Both the position numbers and the translations under genes were made by a program. Positions 25,532 to 34,984 of a stretch of 64,000 bases of DNA are shown in pieces. The notes beneath the pieces were generated by a model. The model saw only the letters and a list, made by a program, of their open reading frames with translations, had not been told where the DNA came from and ran no database searches. The first letter of the stretch is position 1. Each line of letters begins with the position of its first letter. Source of the DNA: Streptococcus plurextorum DSM 22810 (GTDB lineage: Bacteria; Bacillota; Bacilli; Lactobacillales; Streptococcaceae); assembly GCF_000423745.1 (NCBI RefSeq), contig NZ_AUIO01000002.1, forward strand, positions 62,001-126,000. The letters are read 5' to 3'.

Positions 25532-26239
25532 ATGCGAAATAATTTATTCAAAATGTTGACAATGCAAGATAGGAGATTTCGCCCCTCAGTCTATTATAAT
25601 TATTTCATGATTTTCGTCATAGTGCTCAGCCTTATTCCACTTATGACAAAGTCACATTCTTCTCTGTTGCAACTACTTGAAGTATTGACTTTTTTCGTCT
25701 TTGCTTTAGATTACATACTTCGCTGGTCAGTGGCTGACTCACTTTTAGGTAAAGAAGCAAAGAGTTTTTTGATCTATCCCTTCACCTTTTGGGCTATCTT
25801 AGATTTACTGTGCTTACTACCATATGTTACACTTCTTAATAATAGTTTTAAGTTACTAAAGCTATTTCGTATGATACGAGCATTGAGAGTTGTCAAGCTA
25901 TTCCGATATTCCAAAAATATTGAAATAATCATCAGTGTCTTAAAGAAACAAAGAGAAGCCTTATTCATTGTTGGTATGCTTGCCATAAGCTACATTTTTA
26001 TTTCCGCCCTTCTTTTGTTTAACCTAGAACCCCAAACATTTGAGAATTTCTTTGATGCGATTTATTGGGCAACAATTTCCTTAACAACTGTAGGATATGG
26101 AGATATTTATGCAAGGACTGTCCTCGGAAAAACTCTTACAATGATTTCTGCACTATTAGGGGTTGCCATTGTAGCCTTGCCAGCTGGAATTATTACCGCA
26201 GGGTACATGGAAGAACTCTCTAAACACAAAAACAGCTAG
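25532..26239 (+). CDS. Voltage-gated-type potassium channel
   Basis: A 235-residue membrane protein with the six-helix plan of voltage-gated channels. S1-S3 lie within about residues 22-100. An Arg-rich S4 (LFRMIRALRVVKLFRYSK) spans about 111-128. S5 follows, then a pore loop with the selectivity filter TVGYGD at 186-191, and S6. The C-terminus is short, without an RCK domain. AGGAGG lies six to seven bases before the ATG. The stop codon falls inside the terminator hairpin. Confidence 0.93.
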   Translation: MRNNLFKMLTMQDRRFRPSVYYNYFMIFVIVLSLIPLMTKSHSSLLQLLEVLTFFVFALDYILRWSVADSLLGKEAKSFLIYPFTFWAILDLLCLLPYVTLLNNSFKLLKLFRMIRALRVVKLFRYSKNIEIIISVLKKQREALFIVGMLAISYIFISALLLFNLEPQTFENFFDAIYWATISLTTVGYGDIYARTVLGKTLTMISALLGVAIVALPAGIITAGYMEELSKHKNS

Positions 26240-26265
26240 CAGCCAAAACTGCTAGCTTATTTCTT
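26234..26265 (+). terminator. Terminator of the potassium channel gene
   Basis: A perfect 9-bp stem AGCTAGCAG / CTGCTAGCT (26234-26242 and 26249-26257) with a CCAAAA loop, followed by TATTTCTT. It also lies at the end of the convergent fucO gene. Confidence 0.85.
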
Positions 26266-27415
26266 AAAACAACTCTTTATAGAAGGCAATGGTTTCTTCC
26301 AAGGTTGGCATGAATGGGTTACCTGGTGCACAGGCGTCAATCAAGGCATTCTTGGACAGGTATTCAAAGTCGAAGTCTTCTTCTTTGATGTCCAACTCGG
26401 TCAGTTTTTTCGGAATGCCGACTTTTGCTGATAATTCTTCGATTTGGGCGATAGCGTAGTCTGCACATTCCTCATCAGACTTGCCTGCAATATCAAGTCC
26501 TAACGCTTTTGCGACATCACGGAAGGCTGCTGGTACACGTTTGGCATTTTCACGTTCAATGATTGGCAAAATCATCGCACAGCAGACACCATGTGGTAAG
26601 TCATAAACAGCTCCCAGCTGGTGAGCCATAGAGTGAACATAGCCCAGACCAGCATTATTGAAACTCATACCGCCAAGGAAAATAGCATGGACCATAGCCT
26701 CACGAGCTTCAATGTCCTGTCCATTCTCAACTGCACGTGGCAGGTATTCCTTGATCAGCTCGATTGCTCCCATGGACAACTTCTTAGTCACACCGTAGGC
26801 ACCTGGTGTCACCAGGGCTTCAATGGCATGAGTTAGAGCATCCATACCTGTTGCCGCAGTAAGAGCTGCTGGCTTGGACAACATAAGCTCAGGGTCATTG
26901 ACTGACATCACTGCCAAGCTATTTTTATCTACCATCACCATTTTAACCTTGCGATCTTCGTCTGTAATCACATAGTTAATCGTAATCTCAGCTGAGGTAC
27001 CTGCTGTTGTGTTAATAGCAACGACTGGCAGCCCTTTTTTCTCTGACTTATGAAGCCCTTCGTAGTCTTGAGGTTTGCCACCGTTTGTCGCCATAATGGA
27101 AATGCAGCTGGCAGCATCCTGAGGTGATCCACCACCGACTGAGATGATAAAATCACAATCATTTTCCTGCAAGACAGCTAGTCCGTCGTAAACATTTTTA
27201 CAGGTTGGGTTTGGATCCACATGGCTAAAGACCACATAATCCACTCCTGCTTCATCCAAAGGCTTGGTCACTTTGGGCAGAATATCACTTGTTAGCAGAA
27301 ATTCATCCGTCACAAGCAGAGCCTTCTTGTAGCCCAATTCTTTGACATAGCCACCAATTTCGTTGACACAACCGCGACCAATCAAGTTGACCGCTGGGAC
27401 GTAAAATGTTGCCAT
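26264..27415 (-). CDS. fucO: Lactaldehyde reductase (Fe-dependent alcohol dehydrogenase)
   Basis: Reduces L-lactaldehyde, the by-product of rhamnulose-1-phosphate cleavage, to 1,2-propanediol with NADH. The 383-residue product is a group III iron-dependent dehydrogenase: nucleotide-binding GGGSPQD at 94-100 and likely metal ligands Asp192 and His196 (MDALTHAIEA), His261 and His275 (GLGYVHSMAH, DLPHGVCC). The start MATFYVPAVN has AGGAGG upstream; a longer frame includes promoter sequence. Its place downstream of rhaD, under its own promoter, supports the lactaldehyde role. Other alcohol substrates cannot be excluded. Confidence 0.9.
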   Translation of the reverse strand: MATFYVPAVNLIGRGCVNEIGGYVKELGYKKALLVTDEFLLTSDILPKVTKPLDEAGVDYVVFSHVDPNPTCKNVYDGLAVLQENDCDFIISVGGGSPQDAASCISIMATNGGKPQDYEGLHKSEKKGLPVVAINTTAGTSAEITINYVITDEDRKVKMVMVDKNSLAVMSVNDPELMLSKPAALTAATGMDALTHAIEALVTPGAYGVTKKLSMGAIELIKEYLPRAVENGQDIEAREAMVHAIFLGGMSFNNAGLGYVHSMAHQLGAVYDLPHGVCCAMILPIIERENAKRVPAAFRDVAKALGLDIAGKSDEECADYAIAQIEELSAKVGIPKKLTELDIKEEDFDFEYLSKNALIDACAPGNPFMPTLEETIAFYKELF

Positions 27416-27437
27416 AGACAACCTCCTTTTTCTTTTT

Positions 27438-27466
27438 ATTATATTATAATACTCTTTTAAAATCAA
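27438..27466 (-). promoter_or_regulatory. Promoter of fucO
   Basis: On the minus strand, TTGATT (27461-27466), a 17-bp spacer and TATAAT (27438-27443), about 25 bp before the fucO start. Confidence 0.82.
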
Positions 27467-27502
27467 TATCTGGTGATACTATTCACAAAAATCCCTTGCG
27501 TT

Positions 27503-27527
27503 AAGAGCTGACTTGTGATCAGCTCTT
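27503..27527. terminator. Hairpin between rhaD and fucO
   Basis: A perfect 9-bp stem AAGAGCTGA / TCAGCTCTT with a seven-base loop, 11 bp after the rhaD stop. It has no U run, so it may stabilise the rhaBAD 3' end or partly terminate. Confidence 0.55.
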
Positions 27528-27538
27528 ACTCATATGAC

Positions 27539-28363
27539 TTATGGCAAATCCAAAAATCCTGCATGCGGTACTTGTCCAAAATAATCCGCAATTTCTTGTA
27601 GTTCTTGGTCAGTAATGTCTTGACAAATCTTTCCACCTTGGGCATGAACCTGTGAAAAAATCATGGCTGCTTTTTCGATAACTTCAATAAGACCAAAGGT
27701 TTCGTCCAATGATACCCCCGAGGCAAAGAGGCCATGATGTGGCCATAGCACCGCCTGAAATTCAGACATTTTAGCAGCTGTCGCTTCTCCAATGGCAGTG
27801 GTCCCTGGTGTCATGTAAGGAATGACTCCTATGCCTTCTGGAAAGACGACGATTGACTCCGCTTGCATTTTCCAAAGGATTCGTGATAAATGCCGTTCTT
27901 CCAGTGGCTGGGTAAAGCTCATAGCAATTAGATGCGTTGGGTGGCAATGAAAAACGACACGTTGCTCTGGATTGACCTTGCGTCGCTCAATATGACTGAG
28001 CAAATGACTTGGAAATTCAGAGGTTGGTTTTCCGCCATCCTCAAAGCCCCAGACAATATCATAAGACTGTCCATCTTCAGAGATTCTAACCAACCCTAAA
28101 TCAAGACCAGGTCTGTCGTAAACATTGCGGAAATAGCGGCCCGTACCAGTCACTAAATAATAGTATCCTGCGATAGCCGAAGCATCAAAACCAAGTGCAT
28201 AAGTCGCCTTAACTTCATGAACATCCTCAAAACTTTCAACATCATCTGGCGTCAGGCGATAGGAAACATTTCCCCCATTTCGTTCATCCCAATAGCGTCT
28301 ATAAGACTCGCGTGTCACCTCACGCATATTTTTGACAAATGATGAATCAACAAATTTTACCAT
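27539..28363 (-). CDS. rhaD: Rhamnulose-1-phosphate aldolase
   Basis: Cleaves L-rhamnulose-1-phosphate to DHAP and L-lactaldehyde. The 274-residue product is a class II aldolase: catalytic Glu116 in PTSEFPSH, zinc ligands His139 and His141 in HCHPTH, and a third His at about 209 in LWPHHGLFASG. Length and motifs fit E. coli RhaD. A good purine-rich ribosome site precedes the ATG. It follows rhaA by about 90 bp in the rhaB-rhaA-rhaD operon. Confidence 0.96.
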   Translation of the reverse strand: MVKFVDSSFVKNMREVTRESYRRYWDERNGGNVSYRLTPDDVESFEDVHEVKATYALGFDASAIAGYYYLVTGTGRYFRNVYDRPGLDLGLVRISEDGQSYDIVWGFEDGGKPTSEFPSHLLSHIERRKVNPEQRVVFHCHPTHLIAMSFTQPLEERHLSRILWKMQAESIVVFPEGIGVIPYMTPGTTAIGEATAAKMSEFQAVLWPHHGLFASGVSLDETFGLIEVIEKAAMIFSQVHAQGGKICQDITDQELQEIADYFGQVPHAGFLDLP

Positions 28364-28456
28364 TTTCTCTTCCTTTTTTCTTTCTGATTATTTCTTAAAT
28401 ACCAAGATAGCCAAACTGATACCACTGGCCTTGATTTCTGATCTTATGGCCATTTT

Positions 28457-29713
28457 TTACTGGCGTACTGCCAGAATTTCTTTTTCATAGTCTTGCACTT
28501 CCTTGAGCCAGTCAAGTCCCACTGGAACTCCATTTTGCTGGCAGAAGTAATTCCAAACATCAGCGTATGGGAAGTCTTTAAGTTCTTCTGTGTAGGCTAA
28601 GCGCGATGTCAAGTCAAAGCTGTTCTCCATGGCTTTTAAATCTGCGATTGGCTCAAGCATAGCCTTCAAGAGTGCCTTTTGAGTATTTCGTGTGCCTATA
28701 ACCCAAGCTGCAACACGGTTAATCGTCGCATCAAAGAAATCCAAACCGATAACGGTTTTATCAATCAAGTCATTACGGACAATTTCCCTAGCAATGTCTT
28801 GTAGTTCGTCATCCATAATAACCACGTGGTCAGAATCCCAGCGGACAGGACGTGAAACATGAAGCATCAGATTTTTATCGCTAAACAGTGACAAGGCTGA
28901 CAATTTGTTGGAAATGACCTCTGTTGGATGGAAATGGCCCGCATCAAGTAAAATCGCCTTATGACGTGTCAAGCCATAGCCCATATAAAATTCATGCGAC
29001 CCAACCGTATAAGCTTCTGCTCCTAGTCCGAATAACTTGCTTTCGACAGTATCGACGGTATAAGCTTCATCGATGGTTTCAGAGAAGATATCATCGAGTG
29101 ATTCCATGAGCCGTTTACGAGGAGACAAGCGATCAATAGGAAGGTCCTTAAAGCCATCCGGCACCCAGAAATTGGTATAGCAGGTTTTCCCTAATTCTTT
29201 ACCAAAGTACTCCGCCACACGACGGCTTCGTTTGCCATGTTCAATCCAAAAGTCACGAACCTCTTTATCTGGATGAGATAGGGTAAAACCATCTTTCATC
29301 ATCGGATGAGAGAAGAAGGTAGGATTGAAATCCAGTCCCAGTCCTTGTGCTTTTGCCCATTGCACCCATTTTTCAAAATGCTTTGGTTCAATGGCATTCA
29401 AATCAACTGGCTCGTCCGTATCTAAGTAGATGGCATGAAGATTAAGCCTATGTTTTCCTGGAATGAGAGAATACGCTTTCTCAAGATCTGCACGAAGTTC
29501 ATCAGGGGTGCGTGCAGCACCAGGATAATTGCCTGTCGACATGATACCTCCTGTCAGCTCACCTTCTGGCGTCAAAAAACCTTTGACATCATCCCCCTGC
29601 CAACAATGCATGGAAATAGAGATGTCTTGAAGGCGTTTAAGGACAGCATCCGTGTCTACTCCGATACTTGCATAGGCTGCTTTTGCGTCTTGGTAACGTT
29701 GTTCAATGGTCAT
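28457..29713 (-). CDS. rhaA: L-rhamnose isomerase
   Basis: Converts L-rhamnose to L-rhamnulose with a divalent metal. The 418-residue length matches the family; recognisable segments include [15 protein letters not shown] near the N-terminus, [19 protein letters not shown], and [21 protein letters not shown]. The start overlaps the end of rhaB by 11 bp with AAGGAG upstream, giving coupled translation. Confidence 0.97.
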   Translation of the reverse strand: MTIEQRYQDAKAAYASIGVDTDAVLKRLQDISISMHCWQGDDVKGFLTPEGELTGGIMSTGNYPGAARTPDELRADLEKAYSLIPGKHRLNLHAIYLDTDEPVDLNAIEPKHFEKWVQWAKAQGLGLDFNPTFFSHPMMKDGFTLSHPDKEVRDFWIEHGKRSRRVAEYFGKELGKTCYTNFWVPDGFKDLPIDRLSPRKRLMESLDDIFSETIDEAYTVDTVESKLFGLGAEAYTVGSHEFYMGYGLTRHKAILLDAGHFHPTEVISNKLSALSLFSDKNLMLHVSRPVRWDSDHVVIMDDELQDIAREIVRNDLIDKTVIGLDFFDATINRVAAWVIGTRNTQKALLKAMLEPIADLKAMENSFDLTSRLAYTEELKDFPYADVWNYFCQQNGVPVGLDWLKEVQDYEKEILAVRQ

Positions 29714-31166
29714 GTTTTTCTCCTTTAAGTGCGATGTTTTGATATTTTTTCAAATGTTCAGAATCTGCTAATGGCTGTGGTTCAAAGTATTCTAACTGCT
29801 GATGTTTTGCGAGCCATTGCCGGGCGTCTGCTAAATCGTTCAATTGACCAGACCAGATCAACTGAACCATGATATTTCCTAGAGCTGTCGCTTCACTAGG
29901 ACCTGCCACTACTGGTTTTCCGATGATATTTGCCGTTAATTGGTTGAGTAAGGCCACATTGCTCCCTCCGCCAACGATGTGTAGCAGATCTATTTCCTTA
30001 CCCGTCAATTTTTCCAAATTTTGCCACTCGTGAGCGTAGGCTAGGGCCAAATTAGAATAAACACACATGACTAATTCACCTAAGGTTTCTGGAACAACTT
30101 GATGGCTTTCTCGGCATGTGGCTTTGATTTCTTCAATCATGTTAATTGGATTGGTAAAGCGGTTATCATTGAGATTGATGTATTGTAAAAAAGGGGGAAC
30201 TTGGCTAGCCTGCTCTGCCATTTCTGCAAAAGAATACTGATGTTCCAAAAGTCTAGCTATTTCCTGGATGGTCCACATCCCTGTGATGTTTTTTAGAAAA
30301 CGATAGGTCTGAAAAGCTCCCCATTCGTTAGTATAGTTTGCATCAAAAGCTGCCTTTATCGTAAGGGGATGTGCATTTTCTACACCAATAAGCGACCAAG
30401 TCCCACTTGAAAGATAAGCCCAATTTTTCGTTGTAGCAGGTACTCCAACCACAGCAGACGCGGTGTCATGAGTTGCGACAGCAATCAGGGTAGCTTCTGG
30501 TAAATCATAATGGTCATAAAGCTCTGGTTTTAACCTTCCTATGACTTGGCCAGCTTCTATCAGATTAGGTAGTTGATGTTCTGACACTCCTGCGATAGCC
30601 AGTAAGTCTTTATCATAATTGCGATGATGGAGATTGAGGTATTGAGTCGTCGAGCTATTGGTCACTTCCCCTACTTTCTTCCCCGTCAAACAATAGGCAA
30701 TATAGTCTGGAATCAGCAATATTGTGCTGGTTTTTTCTAACAAATCCTTGTCTTCTGCAAAGAGTTGATAAAGGGTATTAAAGCTAAGAAACTGAATACC
30801 AGTTTTCTCATAGATGGCCGTCTTAGAGATTTTCTGAAAGACTTGCTCCATGGCGCCATGTGTCCTCTCATCACGGTAAGCAATCGGTTCTGTTAAGAGA
30901 TTGCCATCTTTACCAAGCAGAACATAATCGACTGCCCAAGTGTCAATTCCTACCGTACAGGATTCGACACCGTGTTTTTTGACCTTTTCAAGCCCTATCA
31001 CAACTTCTGTGACCAGACGGCTAATGTTCCAACGATCGTGCCCCTCTTGTTTTGTAAACCCATTTTTAAAGCGGTGAATTTCTAGTAGCTCTAGGCCATT
31101 ACTGGTATCTGCTAAAATGACACGTCCACTTGACGCACCGATATCGACAGCAACATGATAGGTCAT
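29703..31166 (-). CDS. rhaB: Rhamnulokinase
   Basis: Phosphorylates L-rhamnulose at C1. The 487-residue product is a FGGY-type sugar kinase: phosphate-1 loop [16 protein letters not shown] at the N-terminus, [27 protein letters not shown], and adenosine-site [14 protein letters not shown] near the C-terminus. It is the first gene of the rhaBAD operon, transcribed divergently from an AraC-family regulator gene. No rhamnose mutarotase or rhamnose permease gene is adjacent. Confidence 0.96.
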   Translation of the reverse strand: MTYHVAVDIGASSGRVILADTSNGLELLEIHRFKNGFTKQEGHDRWNISRLVTEVVIGLEKVKKHGVESCTVGIDTWAVDYVLLGKDGNLLTEPIAYRDERTHGAMEQVFQKISKTAIYEKTGIQFLSFNTLYQLFAEDKDLLEKTSTILLIPDYIAYCLTGKKVGEVTNSSTTQYLNLHHRNYDKDLLAIAGVSEHQLPNLIEAGQVIGRLKPELYDHYDLPEATLIAVATHDTASAVVGVPATTKNWAYLSSGTWSLIGVENAHPLTIKAAFDANYTNEWGAFQTYRFLKNITGMWTIQEIARLLEHQYSFAEMAEQASQVPPFLQYINLNDNRFTNPINMIEEIKATCRESHQVVPETLGELVMCVYSNLALAYAHEWQNLEKLTGKEIDLLHIVGGGSNVALLNQLTANIIGKPVVAGPSEATALGNIMVQLIWSGQLNDLADARQWLAKHQQLEYFEPQPLADSEHLKKYQNIALKGEKHDH

Positions 31167-31274
31167 AGCATTTTCTCACTTCCTCTACTTTTCTATAAGT
31201 CTATTTAATCTTATTTCTTTTTATGGTACAATATCACCAACTCATAGAAAACGTATCACATTTACAGGTTGTTT

Positions 31275-31290
31275 TAGTAAGCGCTTAAAA
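31275..31290. promoter_or_regulatory. Cre-like site between rhaB and its regulator
   Basis: TTTTAAGCGCTTACTA (minus strand) agrees with the CcpA cre consensus at 14 of 16 positions, by eye. It lies in the divergent promoter region of rhaBAD and the AraC-type gene, as expected for catabolite repression. Confidence 0.6.
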
Positions 31291-31343
31291 GCTACTATTA
31301 TCAGGCTAAAATCAAATATCAAAACCATAATAAGAGAGAAAAT

Positions 31344-32318
31344 ATGCATCCTTTAGATCAATTATTACTATCAGAAACTGAACATGAACTCCTACAGAAA
31401 AAACAGGGATTTGTCGCTGATTACGTCGAAGCTGGCCAGACTAATCTCCCAAAACTTCCTCAATCCTATTTTTTTCAAAACAAAGATATTTTTCTGTCTA
31501 AGCACAGCCGATACGCTCCATACCCCGAACACACCCATCAATTTTTAGAAATCAACTATGTCTATAAAGGCTCTTGTAAACAAATGATTAACGGGCAGCT
31601 TTTTAAACTTCAAGAAGGGGACATTTTACTTATGGATGTCGATAGCAGACACTCCATCGAAGCCCTCGGAAAAGAGGATATTCTCATCAATATTCTCTTT
31701 CAAAATCAAGACATTTCAATCAACTGGCTAAAGCAACTCCAAGGAGAAAATAGTCTGCTCTATCAATTTTTACTATCTGATGCTTCTCAGCAGTTCAAGC
31801 GGGACAATTTTTTATTACTCTCCACCCATAAAGACAGTTCAATCCGCCGCCTATTAGAAGACATGATGGTAGAGTATTTCTTGCCACAAGAATTTTCGCA
31901 ACAGATGTTGAAACATTACGTCCCTCTCCTTTTTTATCAGCTTGCTAGACTATTGCCTCAAGTTGACAAAATCGTGGACCTTCATCTAGAAGAGTCCACT
32001 TATGCTCAAGTTCTCAAAATCATTGACCGCGAGTACGCTAGTATTGGTTTATCAGAAGTAGCCAAACGTCTGAACTTTAATAAAAATTACCTTAGCAATT
32101 TGATTAAATCAGAATCGGGACAAACCTTTACGCAATTGGTTAACCAGCGAAAACTCATGAAAGCCCAACTCCTTCTCAGGACAACGCAACTTCCCATTCA
32201 AGAGATTGCTCTTAGCGTTGGTATCAGCAATAAAACCTACTTTTATAACAAATACAAAGAGACTTTTGGCTACGGTCCAAAAGGCGAAAGAGATTTAGAC
32301 CAAAGTAGTGGGAAATAA
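31344..32318 (+). CDS. AraC-family regulator (rhamnose locus)
   Basis: A 324-residue protein with an N-terminal cupin-type sensor (HTHQFLEINYVYKGSCKQMING, then LQEGDILLMDVDSRHSIEALG) and a C-terminal AraC double HTH (GLSEVAKRLNFNKNYLSNLIKSESGQTF and PIQEIALSVGISNKTYFYNKYKETFG). It is divergent from rhaBAD and convergent with the first GH78 gene, so L-rhamnose or a rhamnoside is the likely effector. That is inference. Probably an activator. Confidence 0.88.
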   Translation: MHPLDQLLLSETEHELLQKKQGFVADYVEAGQTNLPKLPQSYFFQNKDIFLSKHSRYAPYPEHTHQFLEINYVYKGSCKQMINGQLFKLQEGDILLMDVDSRHSIEALGKEDILINILFQNQDISINWLKQLQGENSLLYQFLLSDASQQFKRDNFLLLSTHKDSSIRRLLEDMMVEYFLPQEFSQQMLKHYVPLLFYQLARLLPQVDKIVDLHLEESTYAQVLKIIDREYASIGLSEVAKRLNFNKNYLSNLIKSESGQTFTQLVNQRKLMKAQLLLRTTQLPIQEIALSVGISNKTYFYNKYKETFGYGPKGERDLDQSSGK

Positions 32319-32386
32319 GGGCTAAGCTCTTCTGTGCCATTAAACTTAAGGATGCAGACTTACTCCCAAAGCCTCTTCCTATCTGA

Positions 32387-32468
32387 AAACCCCTGAAATT
32401 GTACCGCCCCCAAAACTTAGATAGGAAAACCTAACTTTTTTGGTGGTAATACAGTCTTTCAGGGGTTT
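32387..32468. repeat. 82-bp imperfect palindrome with 12-bp terminal repeats
   Basis: Perfect 12-bp ends AAACCCCTGAAA (32387-32398) and TTTCAGGGGTTT (32457-32468) enclose a second, imperfect inverted pair. Its left arm, TGTACCGCCCCCAAAACTTA, resembles IS3-family terminal repeats; its right arm begins CTAACTTTTTTGG. It could be a small MITE-like remnant or a strong transcription barrier. Confidence 0.6.
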
Positions 32469-32660
32469 ATCATGTCGTTACAAGAACTTCTGAAGGTGTT
32501 GGGTTTCCGGAATCCTATACTCAAGTCACCTTCTTTCAAATGCTTGAAACACCTTAGTGCGAGAGTTTTAGACGTATTTGCTCAACTGTTTCTTTTGGGC
32601 AGAATTTTTGATGATTTGTCACTACGGCCTAATGATCATCAGTCCAAAATCCTTGAGCTA
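32469..32660. other. Gap beside the palindrome, no convincing gene
   Basis: An 80-codon plus-strand frame starts at 32472, right after the palindrome, and runs into the end of the GH78 gene (to 32714). It has no ribosome binding site and no recognisable domain, so I treat it as chance or as remnant of a mobile element. Confidence 0.35.
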
Positions 32661-34967
32661 CTAACTTTCTACTCGTTTGTGCAAACATCTCAATCTTCCC
32701 TCCACCTGAGATAAATCAATAGTAACAGGCATATTTTCTGGCAAGGAGACGCTCCAGTCCTTACCTGTTTTTTCAATAATGATTTCGCCGCTGACCGACT
32801 GATATCGAAAATCAAAATCCTCTACAATCTCAACCGATGGGCAAATGCAAATGGATTGATAACCTGGTTCAAGGCTTTTTAAACCGACAGTCTCTCGTAT
32901 TATCCAATCTAGTACACATCCAAAGGCATAGTGATTGAAAGAAAATGTGCCGACTTTGCCATCAGGCTGAATGCCAGCCCATGATTCCCAAATGGTGGTT
33001 GCTCCTTGATTGACTTCGTAGAACCATGATGGACAGCTTTCTTGGAAAAACAATTCGTACGCTAGCGCCCTTTCACCAAATCGACAGAGGACATCCAATA
33101 GATAGGGAACAGATACAAATCCTGTGTCTAATCGTTTGCCGTTGGCAATGATTTTGGCTACTAATTCTTTTATCAACTGATGTTCAATGCTTTTAGGAAC
33201 CATCTCAAATGCTAAAGCTAAGACATAGCATCCTTGGTAGTCTGCTGTCAGACGCCCACTTTCAGTCACGAAATGCTTGGTAAAGGCTTTTTTAACCTTA
33301 TCAGCATAGTCATTAAAGACTGCTCCGCTTTTTCCTAAAACTTCCGAAATCTTAGCTAGTAGTTGAGCAGAATGGGCTAGAAATGCCGTTGCTACCAAGT
33401 CTTTGGTTACCTCTGATGTACGCATGGGGTTTGGTTCTTCCATCATAAAACTTGGAAACATCCAGTCTCCATAGTGGAATTTAGTGTCCCAGATGTAGCG
33501 AGAATCTCCCATCTTATTCCCTGCAGCACTTTCTTTAGAGTAATGAAACCATTTTAGCATGGCATCATAGTTGTCTACTAACACTTGCTGATTACCGTAT
33601 CGCTCATAAAGTGTCCAAGGAACCATGATGATAGCATCTCCCCAACCAGCTGACGAATAAGAACCCGTCAGCGTTGATGTTTTGGCATCTTTTGGAAGGG
33701 GGACATAATCTGCAATTTCGCCTGCTTCGCTTTGACTGATTCTAACATTTTTCAACCACCGTTGAATAAAATCTTCGGTATCCAGGAAAAAGGTAGCGGC
33801 TGGTGCAAAGACCTGCATATCTCCTGTCCAACCGACACGCTCTCTCTGAGGGCAATCTGTTGGGATTGATAACATATTACCTTTTTGACTCCAGAAAATA
33901 TTGGATAACAGTTGATTGACTTTGGGATTACTGGTTTTTAATTGACCAGTTCTCTTCATCTGCGAATAAATGACAACAGCTTGGATTTCTTCGATATCAA
34001 ATGTTAAAAGACCAGAAAGTTTGGCATAGCGAAACCCATGAAAGGTAAAGTCTGGCTCTAAGATATCACGTCTACCTCGTCCAATGTAACTATCCCTCGC
34101 GTCTTTGTTTCTTCCGATGATATTTTTGAAAAATCGTCCCTTTTCATCAAGCGTCTCAGCGTGTTCTACGACGACTTCTTGACCTTCTGCTAATCTTGCC
34201 GTTAAGCGCACGCGCCCTGCAATCACTTGACCAAAATCTACAATGATACTTTCGTTTTCAATCCATAGGCTTTGAGCTGACATGATTTCCTGACGGTAAA
34301 CCATCGGTCCTTCTTGTGGAACTAGTCTAGAGAAATCCGCATCAATAAGGATGGCTGAATCGTCCAAATCATCGATAGAAGTTTTCCAATCTGATTCCAA
34401 ACGTAAATCTTGCTTTTCTCCAATCTGAATATCCGCATAAATGTGCTTGCCAGTCCCAGTAGAAAAACTGGAATCTGTCCCTACTATTTTTTGACTGCCA
34501 TCATTTAAGGTTAGTTTCAACTCTGCCAGAAGAGCTAATTGATGCCCAAATTGTGCGCTTCCCCCAGATACACTAATCCTCCCTGCATACCAACCATCAG
34601 CCACTTCAACAGCCAAGACATTATCTCCCTCTTTTAGCAGTTTTGTAACATCATAGGTCTGATACATCAGAAAGTCATTATACTCGGTATAGTCTGGCGT
34701 AAAAATGGCATCTGTTACCTGTTTTCCATTCACATAAGCTTGGTATATTCCTTGGCTTGTGATTGTCAATTCTGCTTGTGATAAGGGCATTTCCACGGTA
34801 ACTATTTTTTTAAAGTAGACCGTAGGTTTTAATCTCTCCTCGACTGGTAATTGTAGAGGCATCGCTCCTGAAAACATTTCTGCTAAGGAGAAGTCAGGTT
34901 CCTCTGATACAGTCGCATGAGAAGAGCTAATCCACTGCCCAATCCATTGCTTCTGATCTTTTTTCAT
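32661..34967 (-). CDS. GH78 alpha-L-rhamnosidase, first copy
   Basis: Removes terminal alpha-L-rhamnose from glycosides. The 768-residue enzyme begins MKKDQKQWIGQWISS (GAGGAT upstream) and has no signal peptide, so it is cytoplasmic. An N-terminal beta-sandwich with a lectin-like carbohydrate-binding pattern (YQAYVNGKQVTDAIFTPDYT) precedes the (alpha/alpha)6 catalytic domain. The GH78 acidic motif DCPQRERVGWTGD starts at Asp371, with Glu376 and Asp383 in the positions used by characterised members. It is the last gene of an operon with a GPH symporter and three hydrolases. Confidence 0.94.
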   Translation of the reverse strand: MKKDQKQWIGQWISSSHATVSEEPDFSLAEMFSGAMPLQLPVEERLKPTVYFKKIVTVEMPLSQAELTITSQGIYQAYVNGKQVTDAIFTPDYTEYNDFLMYQTYDVTKLLKEGDNVLAVEVADGWYAGRISVSGGSAQFGHQLALLAELKLTLNDGSQKIVGTDSSFSTGTGKHIYADIQIGEKQDLRLESDWKTSIDDLDDSAILIDADFSRLVPQEGPMVYRQEIMSAQSLWIENESIIVDFGQVIAGRVRLTARLAEGQEVVVEHAETLDEKGRFFKNIIGRNKDARDSYIGRGRRDILEPDFTFHGFRYAKLSGLLTFDIEEIQAVVIYSQMKRTGQLKTSNPKVNQLLSNIFWSQKGNMLSIPTDCPQRERVGWTGDMQVFAPAATFFLDTEDFIQRWLKNVRISQSEAGEIADYVPLPKDAKTSTLTGSYSSAGWGDAIIMVPWTLYERYGNQQVLVDNYDAMLKWFHYSKESAAGNKMGDSRYIWDTKFHYGDWMFPSFMMEEPNPMRTSEVTKDLVATAFLAHSAQLLAKISEVLGKSGAVFNDYADKVKKAFTKHFVTESGRLTADYQGCYVLALAFEMVPKSIEHQLIKELVAKIIANGKRLDTGFVSVPYLLDVLCRFGERALAYELFFQESCPSWFYEVNQGATTIWESWAGIQPDGKVGTFSFNHYAFGCVLDWIIRETVGLKSLEPGYQSICICPSVEIVEDFDFRYQSVSGEIIIEKTGKDWSVSLPENMPVTIDLSQVEGRLRCLHKRVES

Positions 34968-34984
34968 GATAATCCTCAGAGTCA

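Noticed and set aside
31241..31262. Second cre site (GAAAACGTATCACA) near rhaB
   Set aside because: The half-site spacing is one base short and several consensus positions fail; the site at 31275-31290 is better.
32472..32714. 80-codon plus-strand frame after the palindrome, considered as a transposase start
   Set aside because: No ribosome site, no transposase motif, and it overlaps the end of the GH78 gene.
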